Origin: Lantana camara
Lineage: Eukaryota > Streptophyta > Magnoliopsida > Lamiales > Verbenaceae
Reading direction: 5' to 3'
Length of the DNA stretch: 64,000 nucleotides
Assembly: GCA_037501455.1 (NCBI GenBank)
Contig: CM074865.1
Location: 34,454,501-34,518,500, forward strand
In this document: positions 33,727 to 45,100 of the stretch, one piece after another
Layout: each line of letters starts with the position of its first letter
How positions within the stretch are numbered: position 1 is the stretch's first letter
The notes under the pieces: model-generated
The model's database searches: none
Seen by the model: only the letters and a program-made list of their open reading frames with translations
What the model was told of the DNA's origin: nothing
Program-made: the position numbers and the translations under genes

Positions 33727-34737
33727 TGTAACATCCCGATTTTTCGGCCGTACAGGTACATCGTAACGAGAGTGTTAATTGCGCTTTTAAATTAATTGAT
33801 TATGCAAATATGTGTTATTTTAATGATTATGTGATTATTTGAAATTAATTGTAATTATTTGTTTAACTTATAACTTGAGTTTTAAAGTTTATGTCTACGT
33901 GCCTCAGAATTTGCTTTTTACGCGTCTGGTTTAATTCCGATTTTTGTGAAATCTTGGTATACGTGAAATATGTGAGTTATGAACTTATTTTCATACTCGT
34001 TATGTGGTTTAGAGTTCATTTATTTTGGTTCTTGTATTGTTTTGTAAAACGGGATTTGTGAGGGACTCGAGGGCCTAACTAGTTTTAGCGCACCTTAGGT
34101 TCTGGGCGCCATAACTTGAGCTCGGGAATTTGGATTTAAATTTTGGAAGAAGTTTTGGACTGTTAATGAAGAAAGAAATCCAAGAAACCTAACTTTGTAT
34201 TTTTCTAAGCTTGTTTGAATCTCCAAAATTTCACCGAACCGAGCCTCGCATGCAACTTGGACCCTTTATACTCTTTTAGCCATAACTTGAGCATTTGTTG
34301 ACCAAATTGAGTGATTCTTGGGCCCACATTCTCATGAATTAATCCCCTCTCCAATACTCAGCCATTAATTTCGTTCCAAGCCTCAAAAGAAAAGGAAAAA
34401 GGGGTTTTTGCTCCAGCAACCCGAAATCCAAAGGAGAGGAGAGAAGACACTATTCCTTTTTCATGTTTTGAGCTCGTTACCCATCCGATTCACCTCAAAT
34501 TTGAAAGGTAAGTCTATGAATGTTTTCTCCAGCTCCTCCTCTTTAATTTGACACCTTATTTTCTGAAATCTATGGAGAATTGAATGAGTTATGAATAGTT
34601 TGATGAATAGTAAGGGTTAGAGGCTTTCTTGATGAATTTGCTTGATTTCTTGCATTTGTTTTGGATTTGATGCATCCTATTAGAACCTAAGACATCTCTT
34701 TTCACTTGAATGAACTTTTATTGCATGATATTTTAGG
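33727..34737 (+). repeat. E3 3' LTR, 5' portion (truncated)
   Basis: This starts TGTAACATCCCGATTTTTCGG. It runs about 1 kb before meeting inverted LTR sequence of E4; the breakpoint lies between about 34735 and 34870. It is homologous in reverse to 35500-36572. It has no gene. Confidence 0.75.
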
Positions 34738-36572
34738 AACCTCCTCGTCACCTCGTCATCAATCATATGAGGGGTGCGGCTATTTTTGACATGCATAAAC
34801 GTTTAAATCAACTCAGCTACAATGGCTCACGGAACCTCCACGTCACCAGCGGAAGGATCCTAAAGACAAAAAAAAAATAGAACGAAAGAGATACTTAGAC
34901 TCAATATGAACCAATTAGATGCTCGGCTAATGCATATGAATGCATATGATGCAATGCACTTCACATATTTTCACACTTAGGCATATGGAAGCAAATATCA
35001 TACTGTCGTATCAATGACATGCCAATTAAACTCATACTACATCATATTATAACATATCATACTCATTTATGAAGTTAAAACATATAAGTAAGGTAACAGA
35101 TACAAGAAAGCAACAAGAGTTCGCATATAAGTTCATATACGTATACATAAATTGACATCACATAACCGACACATAATTCAACACAGAATACACTAAATAA
35201 GCACCTAATATATCACATTATATTATAACTCATGCATATATAAGTTTAAATTACATAAACAAAGCAAAGCATTCAAGGCGATATCACACGTACCATTTAA
35301 ACGTTTATGCATACAAGTCACGTTGACACTTAGCAAATAAAGCCATAAAATTAAAATAAACAATGAAACATATAATATAACAACTTATTAACATGTTAAG
35401 ATCATAATTGGGGATGGAGAAATCAAATAAAATCAAGAACAAAACAAGAAACATCACACATCGTCGAAACAGAGCAAGAAAACGGCCAAACAAAACACCC
35501 CACGTTTCAGCCCATAAATGGATGAAAATATGGGTGACACGGGGGTGTCACCCTTACAGCACCAAGGGAGACACGGGGGTGTTGGAGGGCAGAAGCTCCA
35601 GCCCTTGGAGACATGCCCATATCAAAAAAATTGACAAGCCCGTGTCAACTTACAAAGTAGCTGCATTTTCTTCGATCTTCAGTTGAAAATAGGCGAAAAA
35701 ACTATGGAACCAAAGGCCAACATATAGCACACATATATACTCATAATATAGGTCAAAATCATAAAGAAAACCACATAAAATTCACACCATAACAACTGAA
35801 AGTCGAACAGCAACAAGGAAGAAAGAGTGCAGATTATGTTCTTGCAAATTCAAACCCATAACTATTCATTTCTTCAAGAGCAACAATGGTGGATCCATAT
35901 ACACTCATGGAGTACGAAATTGAGGCACATAATCAAATCATGGAAGCTTAAAAGAACACCAGACAATCATCAAATCTCATGAAGATCAAGTAGAGAGTAG
36001 AGGGGTGATGGAGGGTCATGTGGGTCCAAGAATGGGGTCATTTGGACAAGAAATCAGAAAATTATGGCCAAAACCGTAAAGTGTGGCAAATCTGCACGAG
36101 AGGCTTGGTTCGGACGAAATTCAGGGGTCCAAACGGGCTAAGAATAGCTCCTAATTTTTTTGTGAGTCCACAGCTACTTTCGGAATTCCAATCCGAATTC
36201 CCGAGCGTAAGTTATGCCTTTCGGAACCCAAGGTGCGCTAAAATGAGTTAGGCACTCAAGTCCCTAACAAATAAAACAGTTCAAGAACCGTATTAAACGA
36301 AGTTGTAAAAAAGTTCATAACACAAATAATTCATGCATATCATGTAGTCGCAAAATTAGAATCGAAAACAGGTTCAAACGGATCAAGAACGAAGGAAATA
36401 GGGCAAAAAAGTTCAAAAATTCAAAGACATACTTAACAAATAATTCAAATAAATTCAAGAAAATCATTTAAACAATATAATAAGCATATAATTACATAAA
36501 TAAATGAATTAAAAGCGTAAGTATCATTCTCGTTACAGCGTATCTGTACGGCCGGACGAGCGGGATGTTACA
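34738..36572 (-). repeat. E4 3' LTR (truncated)
   Basis: On the minus strand this starts TGTAACATCCCGCTCG at 36572 and ends without a CA terminus near the junction with E3. The module GGTGACGTGGAGGTTCC (34834-34850 region) and a shorter repeat of it (34738-34757) lie near the breakpoint. It carries the palindrome array at 35532-35648. It has no gene. Confidence 0.78.
35532..35648. repeat. Palindrome array in E4 LTR (GACAC...GTGTC type)
   Basis: Copies of one inverted motif: a perfect stem GGGTGACAC/GTGTCACCC around GGGG (35532-35553), an imperfect GGGAGACACGGGGGTGTT (35567-35584), a weak GGAGACATGCCC (about 35607-35619), and TTGACA/TGTCAA around AGCCCG (35631-35648). It occupies the same LTR position as the arrays at 41554 and 48731, which use different sequences. 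Confidence 0.7.
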
Positions 36573-36586
36573 AACTCCCTTCCTTC
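36573..36586 (-). other. E4 polypurine tract
   Basis: The minus strand reads GAAGGAAGGGAGTT directly before TGTAACATCCCG of the 3' LTR. Confidence 0.82.
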
Positions 36587-36736
36587 AAAAGGACCAGTCC
36601 TCAGGTCCTAAGGCAGGGTCTTGAACGACTCTGGAATGAACTCAACTCCACACTTCCACTGAGCCACTCTGATCCAAGTGAGTTGAAGACTCCTCGGGGT
36701 CTTCTCTCTTTTTTAAACCACAAAGCTCTCGAAGTC

Positions 36737-37640
36737 TCACCGAACAGCCTTGCTATGAGAAAATAGGTCAACCCGTTGAAACGAGCCACCACTCGAATCT
36801 CTTTGAAATCTCCTTAGCCTTAGCAGACTAGATACGAAGTCCTTGGCCATTTGCTCCCACTCCCAAATAGAATTCGGAAGTAGTTGGAGAATCCTACCGA
36901 TTCTTGATGTTCGGTCTTCAACCGATGGCACGTTAGACATTGCTACACAGAGTTTGCAACATCTCTTCTTATACCAATACATCATTACCGGTTCTTCGAG
37001 TCCTCAAACCATGAGTGGGATCACTTGTGACCCTGCACTTCTAGAGGTGTAAACTACACTATTCTGAAAGCTACACGCAACCAAAGCCTTCCTTAGTGCC
37101 TCGATTGTAACAGAGTAGTTTTGAGTACCCTCGGGTAAGCAAAGCCAGTACCGAAGGCAACTCTCTCTCCAAACACCTCTTCCCACTCAAACCGTTCCTC
37201 TTCCTTGTCATTCATGTCAATGGGATGGCCGTCCCTAGAAAGACGAATCTTCTACTGAATCCCGATAACACTAGAGACTTCTTCTCTGAGGTAATTCTCG
37301 GTTCTTCTACCCGAACACGTAGTCTATCATACCCTTGTTAAAACCCAACTCAGCCAGACCATGAAACTCTGGCGAAGAACAACAACAACTCTCAAAGTGA
37401 ACGAAGGGTATTTATCTTCCACAGTTAACCTGTGCAGCTTACGGTAGTTTATATTCACCATAAGTCCCATTCTCTTCTTAGATAGGACCAAAGCACTCCA
37501 CGAAGAAACACTCGAATGGATTAAACCACCTTCTAAGAGCTCATCGAACTACCTCTTGAACTCCAACAACCATGCTAGAGTCATCCTGTAGAGAGTCTTC
37601 AAACAAGGTTCAACTCCAGGATAAAGATCACGACAACCTC
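36737..37640 (-). pseudogene. pol: E4 pol remnant, internally deleted
   Basis: Reading leftward: at about 37640-37430 a decayed RT start matches E2 (GVEPCLKTLYRMT, then LSKKRMGLMVNINYRKLHRLT). RT core is absent. At about 37310-37190 there is the RT thumb to FEWEE boundary. At 37186-37004 an RNase H-like piece has LPEGTQNYS and VVYTSRS, matching LPEGKEVY and IAYASRK. At 36985-36737 the end of the integrase zinc domain runs into LPNSIWEWEQMAKDFV, matching [16 protein letters not shown]. Several stops and shifts are present, and catalytic RT residues are gone. E3 shares the shortened structure. Confidence 0.75.
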
Positions 37641-37859
37641 AATGTCCCTATCGGGTAGTAACGAATTCCAACCTTCAAGGAAACATCAAGAGAGTCTTAC
37701 TACGATCCTTACCTCTTCAAGCTTGGCTCGATCCCTCGGTTAACCTAAAGGTAAGCCACGTTGCTTGTCATCCCATCCCGAAATAACCAACCACTTCTAC
37801 GAAGGATATAGATGGGTTAGCCTTCAATCTATTACCCAAAAATATCGTTGAGCCATAGG

Positions 37860-38813
37860 TGGACCTCCTAAAAGCAACCACCAACTCGACGAGATGGTCA
37901 AACAACCAACCCACGTCTAAGGTAGCTCCGTGCCACCAATTATGGCTCTTCATAGGCTTTGGATTCTTGTTCTTCGAGCAACCATTCACTAAATATCCCG
38001 ATTCTCCGCACTTGAAGCATGTACCCGACTTCTTTCTACAAACTTTTTTTATATGATTTGGGCCTCGATAATAAGGGTATTGAATCGATTCTGCTGGCGG
38101 AGGCATCGAATCCTTCTTCGATGAGCAAATTTTCTTCTTCTTCTTGTCGTTGTTGACATCTTGAAATTCTTGATATTTCTCGAGTGACATGGTCCTCTTG
38201 CTTGAACGATAACTCGAACCCGATTCTTGTCCCACATAGGAGGTGTGACACTCCAACCTTTGATTATCCAGTTCCACTTGAACCACCTTTATAACTTCCT
38301 CGGACTATTTATGTACCGGTGAGGCTTGAAAAACTTGTTGAATATCTTCTCTACGACCTTGTAGATAACATCGGACCTTAGGGCAATCTTTATTAGCTCC
38401 CAAACTCTCAAGTTCCATTATGAGGTCGTCTATTTTCTTCAATTCTTACTCGAGATCCAAAAATTGTTGGAGTTTTCTAACCATCACACTTGGACGAATA
38501 TACTTGTAGCAAAATTCCTGAGTAAATATCTCCCAAGTGAGCTATTTTTCGGATTCTTCTAATCTTGATCTTACCTCCTTTAGCCATTTTGAAGCTTGGC
38601 CTTGAAGTAAATGGGAAGTGCAATTTACCTTCTCTTGTGATGTCCCCGGACAATTCTTCTAAATCCATAGTATCACCGAGAACCGTTCTTCAGCCTCGAC
38701 ATCATCACCTCCAAACCACTTCGGCGGATCAAAATCTCTAAATCTCTTATAGACCGAAGAACTTGCCTCTCTTGACTTTTTTTGGATAGTGTTTGTTGAT
38801 GTGGAGATACCAT
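37860..38813 (-). pseudogene. gag: E4 gag, broken
   Basis: The start is ATG at 38813 (MVSPHQQ), at the same place relative to the PBS as E3 gag. After a frame change the capsid part reads FDPPKWFGGDDVEAEE, then SHLLQGQASKWLKEVRS and LTWEIFTQEF, with several in-frame stops. The last 172-codon open frame (38286-37768) includes two zinc-knuckle sites. The first is damaged (YPYYRGPNHIKKVC, both leading Cys lost) and the second reads CFKCGESGYLVNGC (Tyr for His). The closest relative in the window is E3 gag. Confidence 0.82.
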
Positions 38814-39005
38814 CCTGAAATAAGAAAGCAATTTTAAGAAATATCGATGCATGCGGGGTTTAGTGCATGTTCATGTGAAAAATTAACACAAATAATACAA
38901 ATAATTCACATAAAAGTGAAAGTGCATGCAAACAAACACATATTCTTAAACCGAACAACCTAGACAGACCCCGACACGATACAAGAGCTCCGGTTTTGCA
39001 ACTAA

Positions 39006-39020
39006 GAGCTCCAATACCAC
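39006..39020 (-). other. E4 primer binding site, mutated
   Basis: The minus strand reads GTGGTATTGGAGCTC, two differences from TGGTATCAGAGC. It lies eight bases from the LTR edge. Confidence 0.8.
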
Positions 39021-39027
39021 TTTAGGA

Positions 39028-40221
39028 TGTAGCACCCCTAAGCGCAGAGCACTACATCCCCCGCACCACAGCCCGACACGTGTAACGAAATGGGAAATCC
39101 GCACACGCACCAAGCTATAGCGAACGGGGAGACAAATAAAATCTCACCTAGGCTAGGCGGTCTAGACCCTAACACAGAGTGCGCAACATAACTAAAAGCA
39201 AGTGCGGAAGCTCCAGGATTTCAAACATACCAACATACATGCTTACATATTAGGAATACAATAAAACAAATTATACATAATATGCCCAACCTGGGCCGAA
39301 ATAATTCATATAAGTTCCAAAATCCAAATTCTAAAGCATATCTTATACAAAATTCTAATACCAAAAGTAAAGATGCGAGGTCTGCAAAGGACTACTCTAA
39401 AGACTCGAACAACCCAACATAAAAGATCGCCGCCTAGCTCGAACTGAAGACCTGTACCTGCAAACTCAAGATACAAAGGGGAAAAAGAAAACAACGAGGA
39501 GGGGTCAATCCTAAAGATTAGTGAGTGGGCTAACACACTCATACATACATATACATAAAGCAGAGCATATTCAAAGTCATAAAAGCTCATAAACTGGGGC
39601 ATGGTTTTTTTCAATCTAAAACGCTTTAGCCTGTGATACTATATATATAGAAAAAGGTTAAGGCCGAAGGCCAAAATCACCAATTTTAGTAATTAGGAAT
39701 CCACTCCCGTTTCACGAATCAAGTTCAGAATCTAAATCACACAACTCGGTGATTACGAGTTTCAGACCAACCAAACTCTGTTCATAATCAAAATTCAAAC
39801 GAAAACAAAGTCACACAAAAATACCTCTTCTCCGGTAATGGAAGGGTCGTACGCGTCCCTAACCATCATTCATACTGTATGGGTCGCGAGTTTCATGACG
39901 CTCATGCCCGAAGATTCCATCCGCCACGAAATCTCCTAGTGGGTTTTGGGTTGATCCTTTCTAAGTGGAGACCATACTCGAGAGTCACCCGACGGTCTAA
40001 CACCGTCCCGGGACTCCTTTGCACAAATCTCCGGGGCCTAGTTCAAATTGTTCAAAAATTCAAAGTTCAAAAGTTCTAAATTTCAAAATCAGACGTATCT
40101 TTCAAAGTCAAAACTCGCTAGTTCAAAGACACACACACCAACTCTATTTCAAAACAAACAAACGAAAATATAACTTACGTATACATAAAAACATTTTCAA
40201 AGGTTTCATAACAAACGGCAT
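39028..40221 (-). repeat. E4 5' LTR, 3' portion (truncated)
   Basis: The plus-strand start is TGTAGCACCCC at 39028; it runs right for about 1.2 kb and ends without a terminus at the join with E6. It is homologous to the reverse of 30400-31604 in E3. It has no gene; frames such as 39879-40079 have no support. Confidence 0.78.
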
Positions 40222-41553
40222 TGCTAGTTATCTTTTAGCCCTTCTCGAGAACTAACTTTAAATAAAACTTTGCTCAGGATTTATGACTTGCATGTGCATG
40301 TTTTTATATATTTATACCGCTCCTGCTCACTCAGCCTTCTAGAGACTGACCCTCTCCCTTCCCAATATTTTAGTGCGCAGGTTTGGCGTTGGAGTTTCGA
40401 GCTAGGCGGAGTCGTGTTGAGTCTTTGAGTCGATCAGGTTAACTTAGAAGAGTCTCTACACTCGCATATGTATTTAGATTGTATATGATTCGACTTTGTA
40501 AGATTATGCATTTGAATCTTTATGTAGTTGTTTAATGAATTGCCTTGCTGGGCTTTGTTATGATTTTAAAAAGAGGCCTGAGGAGCCCAAGTCTGCCTGT
40601 GGGTCGTGTGTTTAATTACTGCAGGCCCGTGGCCAATGCATGTGTTTGGATTTTAGTTTTCCACTGCATTATGTTTTGTTAGTTGGTTATAATTACAGGG
40701 TCTATGTTCCGCCTAGCCTAGGAGGTTTGTTTTGTTTGTCTCCCGTTCGCTATGGTTTGATACGGGTGCGGACTTCCCATTTCGTTACTCGTGTTAAACC
40801 ATAGTGCGGGGGATGTGGTGCCTCACGTATGGGGTGCTACACGGATTCAATGAATTAACCTTTTTAATTTTCTAAAGCCATTTGATACCCCTACCGTTTT
40901 AAAATCCAATCCGAGTGGACCGGATCCCTTTTGACCCGACCCGTTAACCTGACCCGTTTAACTCAGCCCTAAAAAGGAGCCAAGTTCATGTCTCTCCTTC
41001 ATTTTCACGTACAAACAAGGAAGAGGAAGAGAACCAAACACCCCCTTTTGGCCATAAACACTTTGAGCTCGGGTTCTCAAGATCCAACCATCCGATCAAT
41101 GACCTAAGATAACCATTGTATTCCTCTCGTTACGTGCTTTAATTCTACGTATATCTTGCAATTTGAATCCTTGCCTAAGTGCCTCTTTGGGGAAAATGAT
41201 GAATAGTGACTTTTATATGAAAAACTTGATCTATGCCTTAATTCTTGAACTACTTGATTTAAGATTGAGATATGATGTTTCCTTGAGTTCATTTGATGCT
41301 TCTTTGACGTAATTTTGGTTGTTGGATGAGTATTGCATACCACTCCATTAATGGAGTTTGAAGAAGATGAAAATGGCAACTTGTTATATACTTGATTTCA
41401 TGACTTGAACTTGAGATATGTGATTAAGCATGCATACATGAACTTATGCCTTGAATTTGAAGTATTTTGGTTGAGGTTTGAGGTGGCTTTGTTGAATTTT
41501 GGTTTCTCCTGTGTTTAGCCCTGTTTTTAATGCGTTTCTTCTGCCCAGAACAT

Positions 41554-41675
41554 CTACCCGGGCGGGTAGATTTTTGCCCACAAAACTACCCGGGCGGATA
41601 GTTTAGTGCAGAAGGTTTCTGCACCTGGTCTCCCAAGCCGGGTAAATTTTCGCCTTGTTTTTCCCTGAACGGGTA
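41554..41675. repeat. Palindrome array in E6 LTR (CTACCCG/CGGGTAG type)
   Basis: A perfect palindrome CTACCCG-GG-CGGGTAG (41554-41569) is followed by a second copy with one change (41586-41601). Half-sites GCCGGGTAAA (about 41637) and ACGGGTACT (about 41667) follow. Upstream context (CCCTGTTTTTAATGCGTTTCTTCTG) is alignable with that before the array in the nested LTR at 48731. Confidence 0.7.
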
Positions 41676-43173
41676 CTCCCTCATACGACCTCCGATTGAC
41701 CTGATTTTTCAACCGTTGGAAACCTCTTGAAGTTTAAAACAACCTCCAATTGGAATCACATCATTATCGTTTCCCATTTCTGAGATATTATCAATTATTT
41801 TTGGTGTCGCCATGTTACCGACAATCTGCTTTCGCCCAACTTCGGGTCTACGCCATTTTCACCTCGCTTTGAACCACAACTCGAGCCACATACCATTTTA
41901 AAGGTCTATGTGTCTAGTTTCATTTCCAAGAAACAAAACTCAATTCAAACTTCTATAACTCAAGATATATTCAATTCTTTATAGCCTGCGCATTTCCGAA
42001 AATTGCCAAACATTGCCAAAAACCGTTTTATCGCCTTCCTTTCACCTCCTCGACCTCTTATTTGACTTACATGCATTGTATACATGTATAATTGAATGAT
42101 TAAATAATTTATATGTCTAAATGACATTACTTGTGCTCATGAACACGATCGCACCATTTCATGACATAATTATGATTTAGTGCTTATTGAATCATGCCAT
42201 AACATGATGCACCACTTCATGAACATCGTCGTGCGTCTTCCTCGGTTTCATTATTCAGTCGTGTCTCAAGAGTACACCATGTTTCCTTTCTTGTTCAGTG
42301 TTCTCCTCGGTGGAGACTTTCAAGCTTTCTGGTCCTTCTCCTACTTCTTTCTTGCACTTGGAGGTGAGGGTTTTCTTTTATATTCGACCTACAACTCTGC
42401 ATGCCTTATACATAGCCAAACAGTTTTCTACACTAAACCTTGCCATATCTTATATACCGGCTATGTATCGGAAATGATTTATATATTGTGTAGTGTTAAT
42501 CCTGAGCCTGTTTTGCGAGATCCTGCTTGTGCCCCCGGCTCTTCTAGCGCTGGACTAGCCAGATTGGTTCCTGTTCCTGTTCCTGGAGCCCAGGGGCTTG
42601 TGTCTTGAGTGAACCGGGGAGGTATCGGGCCGACGGTGACCTCTTACGCAAGTCCCATCCTGTTGGACTATCCTGATATCCACCAGGAGGTTTGGTGGAA
42701 GAAGGAGCTCCAGATCTGGGGAGTCATGAACCTACAGATCATTCCTGCCTTGATGGCAAGGGTTAGCTACCCGGACCATCACTGAAGAAGGAGATTACTT
42801 ATACTTGTTTTCCCGCTTGTAATAATTATAACTCCTGTTTCCTGCTTGTTTCCTGATTACCTGTCTAATAAGTGAAAAGAGGAGTCCAGGATGGATTGAA
42901 TACCCGTTCTCGCCGGGTCCCCTAAAATTTTAAGCATAGATATCCGTAACCTCTGGCATGCCCCCAGTCCCTGTACAACACCGGATCTCATGGATCGTTA
43001 AGGTAAAATGAGCATCAACAGAGGGCGTACGGGTATCGACACATACATTGTATATCCTATTTGCCTTACCTGCATGCTTGAACATAATTCCACCCGTATG
43101 TATTAATTACTTCTGATTCCTGTCTCCTGTTTTTATAACTAATAACATACAGTGGAGTTATATCTGCCTGATT

Positions 43174-43200
43174 GCTATATATATATATATATATATATAT
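43174..43200. repeat. TA microsatellite in E6 5' LTR
   Basis: An uninterrupted (TA)n run of about 27 bases. Confidence 0.85.
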
Positions 43201-43693
43201 GTGAGTAGCCCCTTCACTCAGTCAGTTGGCTGACCTCTCCCTCTCGTTGTTTTTAGTGTCTGTCTTGTAGGCTCTGTGGTCGTTAGGCGGGAGTCTTTTG
43301 AAGTCTTTGATCGAGTCTTGGTCCTGTTTGCACTGCATCGTACCGTACCTTTATTTCTAGCTTGTCACTGGGCTATGTAAGCCACTCTGTATTGTTATTA
43401 CTTTATTGAACTCGGGACAGGTTTCTAGGGCCCTAGTTGAACCCGTATTTACATTCTTGTATGAATTGAAATTTTATATTGGATAGTGATTGCATGATTA
43501 CATTGCTTCCGCATTCTTTGTTTTGTTGAATTGATTGGTACATGGTCTAGTACCACCTAACATGTTGATTTTTTTTAATTCTGTCTCCATTCACCGTAAG
43601 CTTGGTTCATGTATGGACTTCCATTTCATGTGTGGATCGGGGTCTCGGTGCGGGGGATGTGGGGTCCTCCGTTCAGGTTGTCACATCCTAAAG

Positions 43694-43705
43694 TGGTATT
43701 AGAGC
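43694..43705 (+). other. E6 primer binding site
   Basis: TGGTATTAGAGC has one mismatch (C to T) from the Met-tRNA primer site. It is preceded by TCCTAAAG, as in E3. Confidence 0.85.
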
Positions 43706-44801
43706 TCCAGGTAGTAAAACCGGATTTCTAATGTCGTGTCGTGTCGAGTGTAGGTCGTACGGCTTAGGAACTACTTGACAATGTGTACATTGCATTGACC
43801 TTGAGCACGGAATTGCATTCCTTTTTGAACCTTGTTGAATTAATTTCTGCTTATTGCATTGGATTCATGCCTTTCGTGTTGAAAATGTGACATAAGCATG
43901 CACTAATCGCATGCATATATCCTTGGAATGAGTTATAATTTATAGGTATGAAGATAATATCAAACCACGACCAATCTCTACAACAACAATGGTTTATCCT
44001 AGCTCAATTCTCAAGCATGGAAATTATATGGAACGTACCGGGGAGTATATACAGGAATCCTAGATTCAAGACCTTCTCCGATTAAGCTACGGCTCAGAGG
44101 TAGAATCCGAAACTGGAGACCGAGGTATAAAGGAAAAGCTTGCATATTCTATTGGAGATGGTGTGAAGTGACATTTTACAAGAATCGACACCTACCCTCA
44201 TATTATAGAAGTTAGTCAACCGAATCCCCTAGGATCATTCATTCAAGAGAGAAATGAAGAAAATCTCGAAGGTACTTTAATTCGAGGTTCGGATCATTGA
44301 AGAAACGGTGATAATCAAGAGAACTCAAAGTAAAATCGGTTAATGAGAGATAAGCAACAAGAGATGTCGAGGAGGAGCTTCCAAGTGAATCAAGTTATTT
44401 GAATTCTAGTCCGGGATAGAAGATTCAAGATATAACAAGGATCGTTAATGCTAAACAATAGGGATCGTCAATGGAAGTTAAGTTTGGACTTGTGGGAGAA
44501 GAAGAGGTGATTTGTGGTACTTCGGGTTTCGAGTAAGAAATAGTTTGGCCTGAGATGCTTTAGATTTCGACTAAGATGGAAATGAGTCGGGAAGGGATTA
44601 GAGAAAGCCAAGTAATGTGGTAAATACAAGTTCATGGAAGGTGACAATGTTTAGGACAGGATTTGAGTTCATCTTCCAAATCCAAGCTGAATTGTCGTGT
44701 TGTGAGGTCGAAGTGGGAAATATAGAACAACAAATGGAAACAATAAAGAAAGGCAAAGAATCCTTAGAAGGAGATTACGTGCTCAAGTGTAAGCAAGTAA
44801 A
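43706..44801 (+). other. E6 internal region, 5' part, no recognisable gene
   Basis: Gag should lie here. A possible start is ATG at about 43947, but the frame is broken repeatedly and I see no capsid motif or zinc knuckle. The sequence is too decayed to assign. Confidence 0.45.
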
Positions 44802-45100
44802 CGACAAGTTCTACTATCGATTCGAATTCATAATGGAAATCAAGGGGACTTCATTCGAGGTGACACTAGGAGAAAGATTCAGGACATCGAGTGGAAGAAA
44901 AATTATTAGGAAGAAGTCAAGACACTAAAACCATGGACGTAGAAGAATTTGGGTTCTAGAGGTCGTGATCTCGGACCATGGAGTTATACAAGTTGATGCA
45001 AGGAGATCCATAGAAATCTTGAAGACCGTGGGAAAACAAGAAATGATCAACAAGTCCAAGAAAGTCCGTGACTAGAGAAATAAGGACAAGCTGCTGAGTT
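44802..45100 (+). pseudogene. pol: E6 reverse transcriptase remnant
   Basis: At 44802 DKFYYRFEFIMEI aligns with the [12 protein letters not shown] active-site region of E2, with the Asp-Asp lost. About 50 codons later, at 44956-45012, EVVISDHGVIQVDARRSIEI aligns with [19 protein letters not shown]. The spacing between the two blocks fits RT, which supports homology despite the decay. A stop follows at 45073-45075. The region shows that E6 descends from a coding gypsy element. Confidence 0.55.

Larger units (their letters stand above)
40222..43685 (+). repeat. E6 5' LTR (5'-truncated), carrying a nested LTR end
   Basis: This ends GGTTGTCACA at 43685, eight bases before the PBS. It begins abruptly with the last 620 bases of a foreign LTR (40222-40841, ending GGGTGCTACA). 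From 40842 (CGGATTCAATGAATTAACC) it is E6's own LTR. The same junction is found in the 3' LTR at 51108/51109. It contains a palindrome array at 41554 and a TA microsatellite at 43174. The 142-codon frame at 42180-42608 has no homology or conservation to support it. Confidence 0.82.

Noticed and set aside
42180..42608. 142-codon plus-strand frame in the E6 5' LTR
   Set aside because: It lies inside an LTR, has no recognisable domain, and the homologous part of the nested LTR (49575-49800) does not keep the frame.
44617..44928. 103-codon frame as a possible stand-alone gene
   Set aside because: Its second half aligns with the RT active-site region of gypsy pol at the right spacing to a following block, so it is decayed RT.
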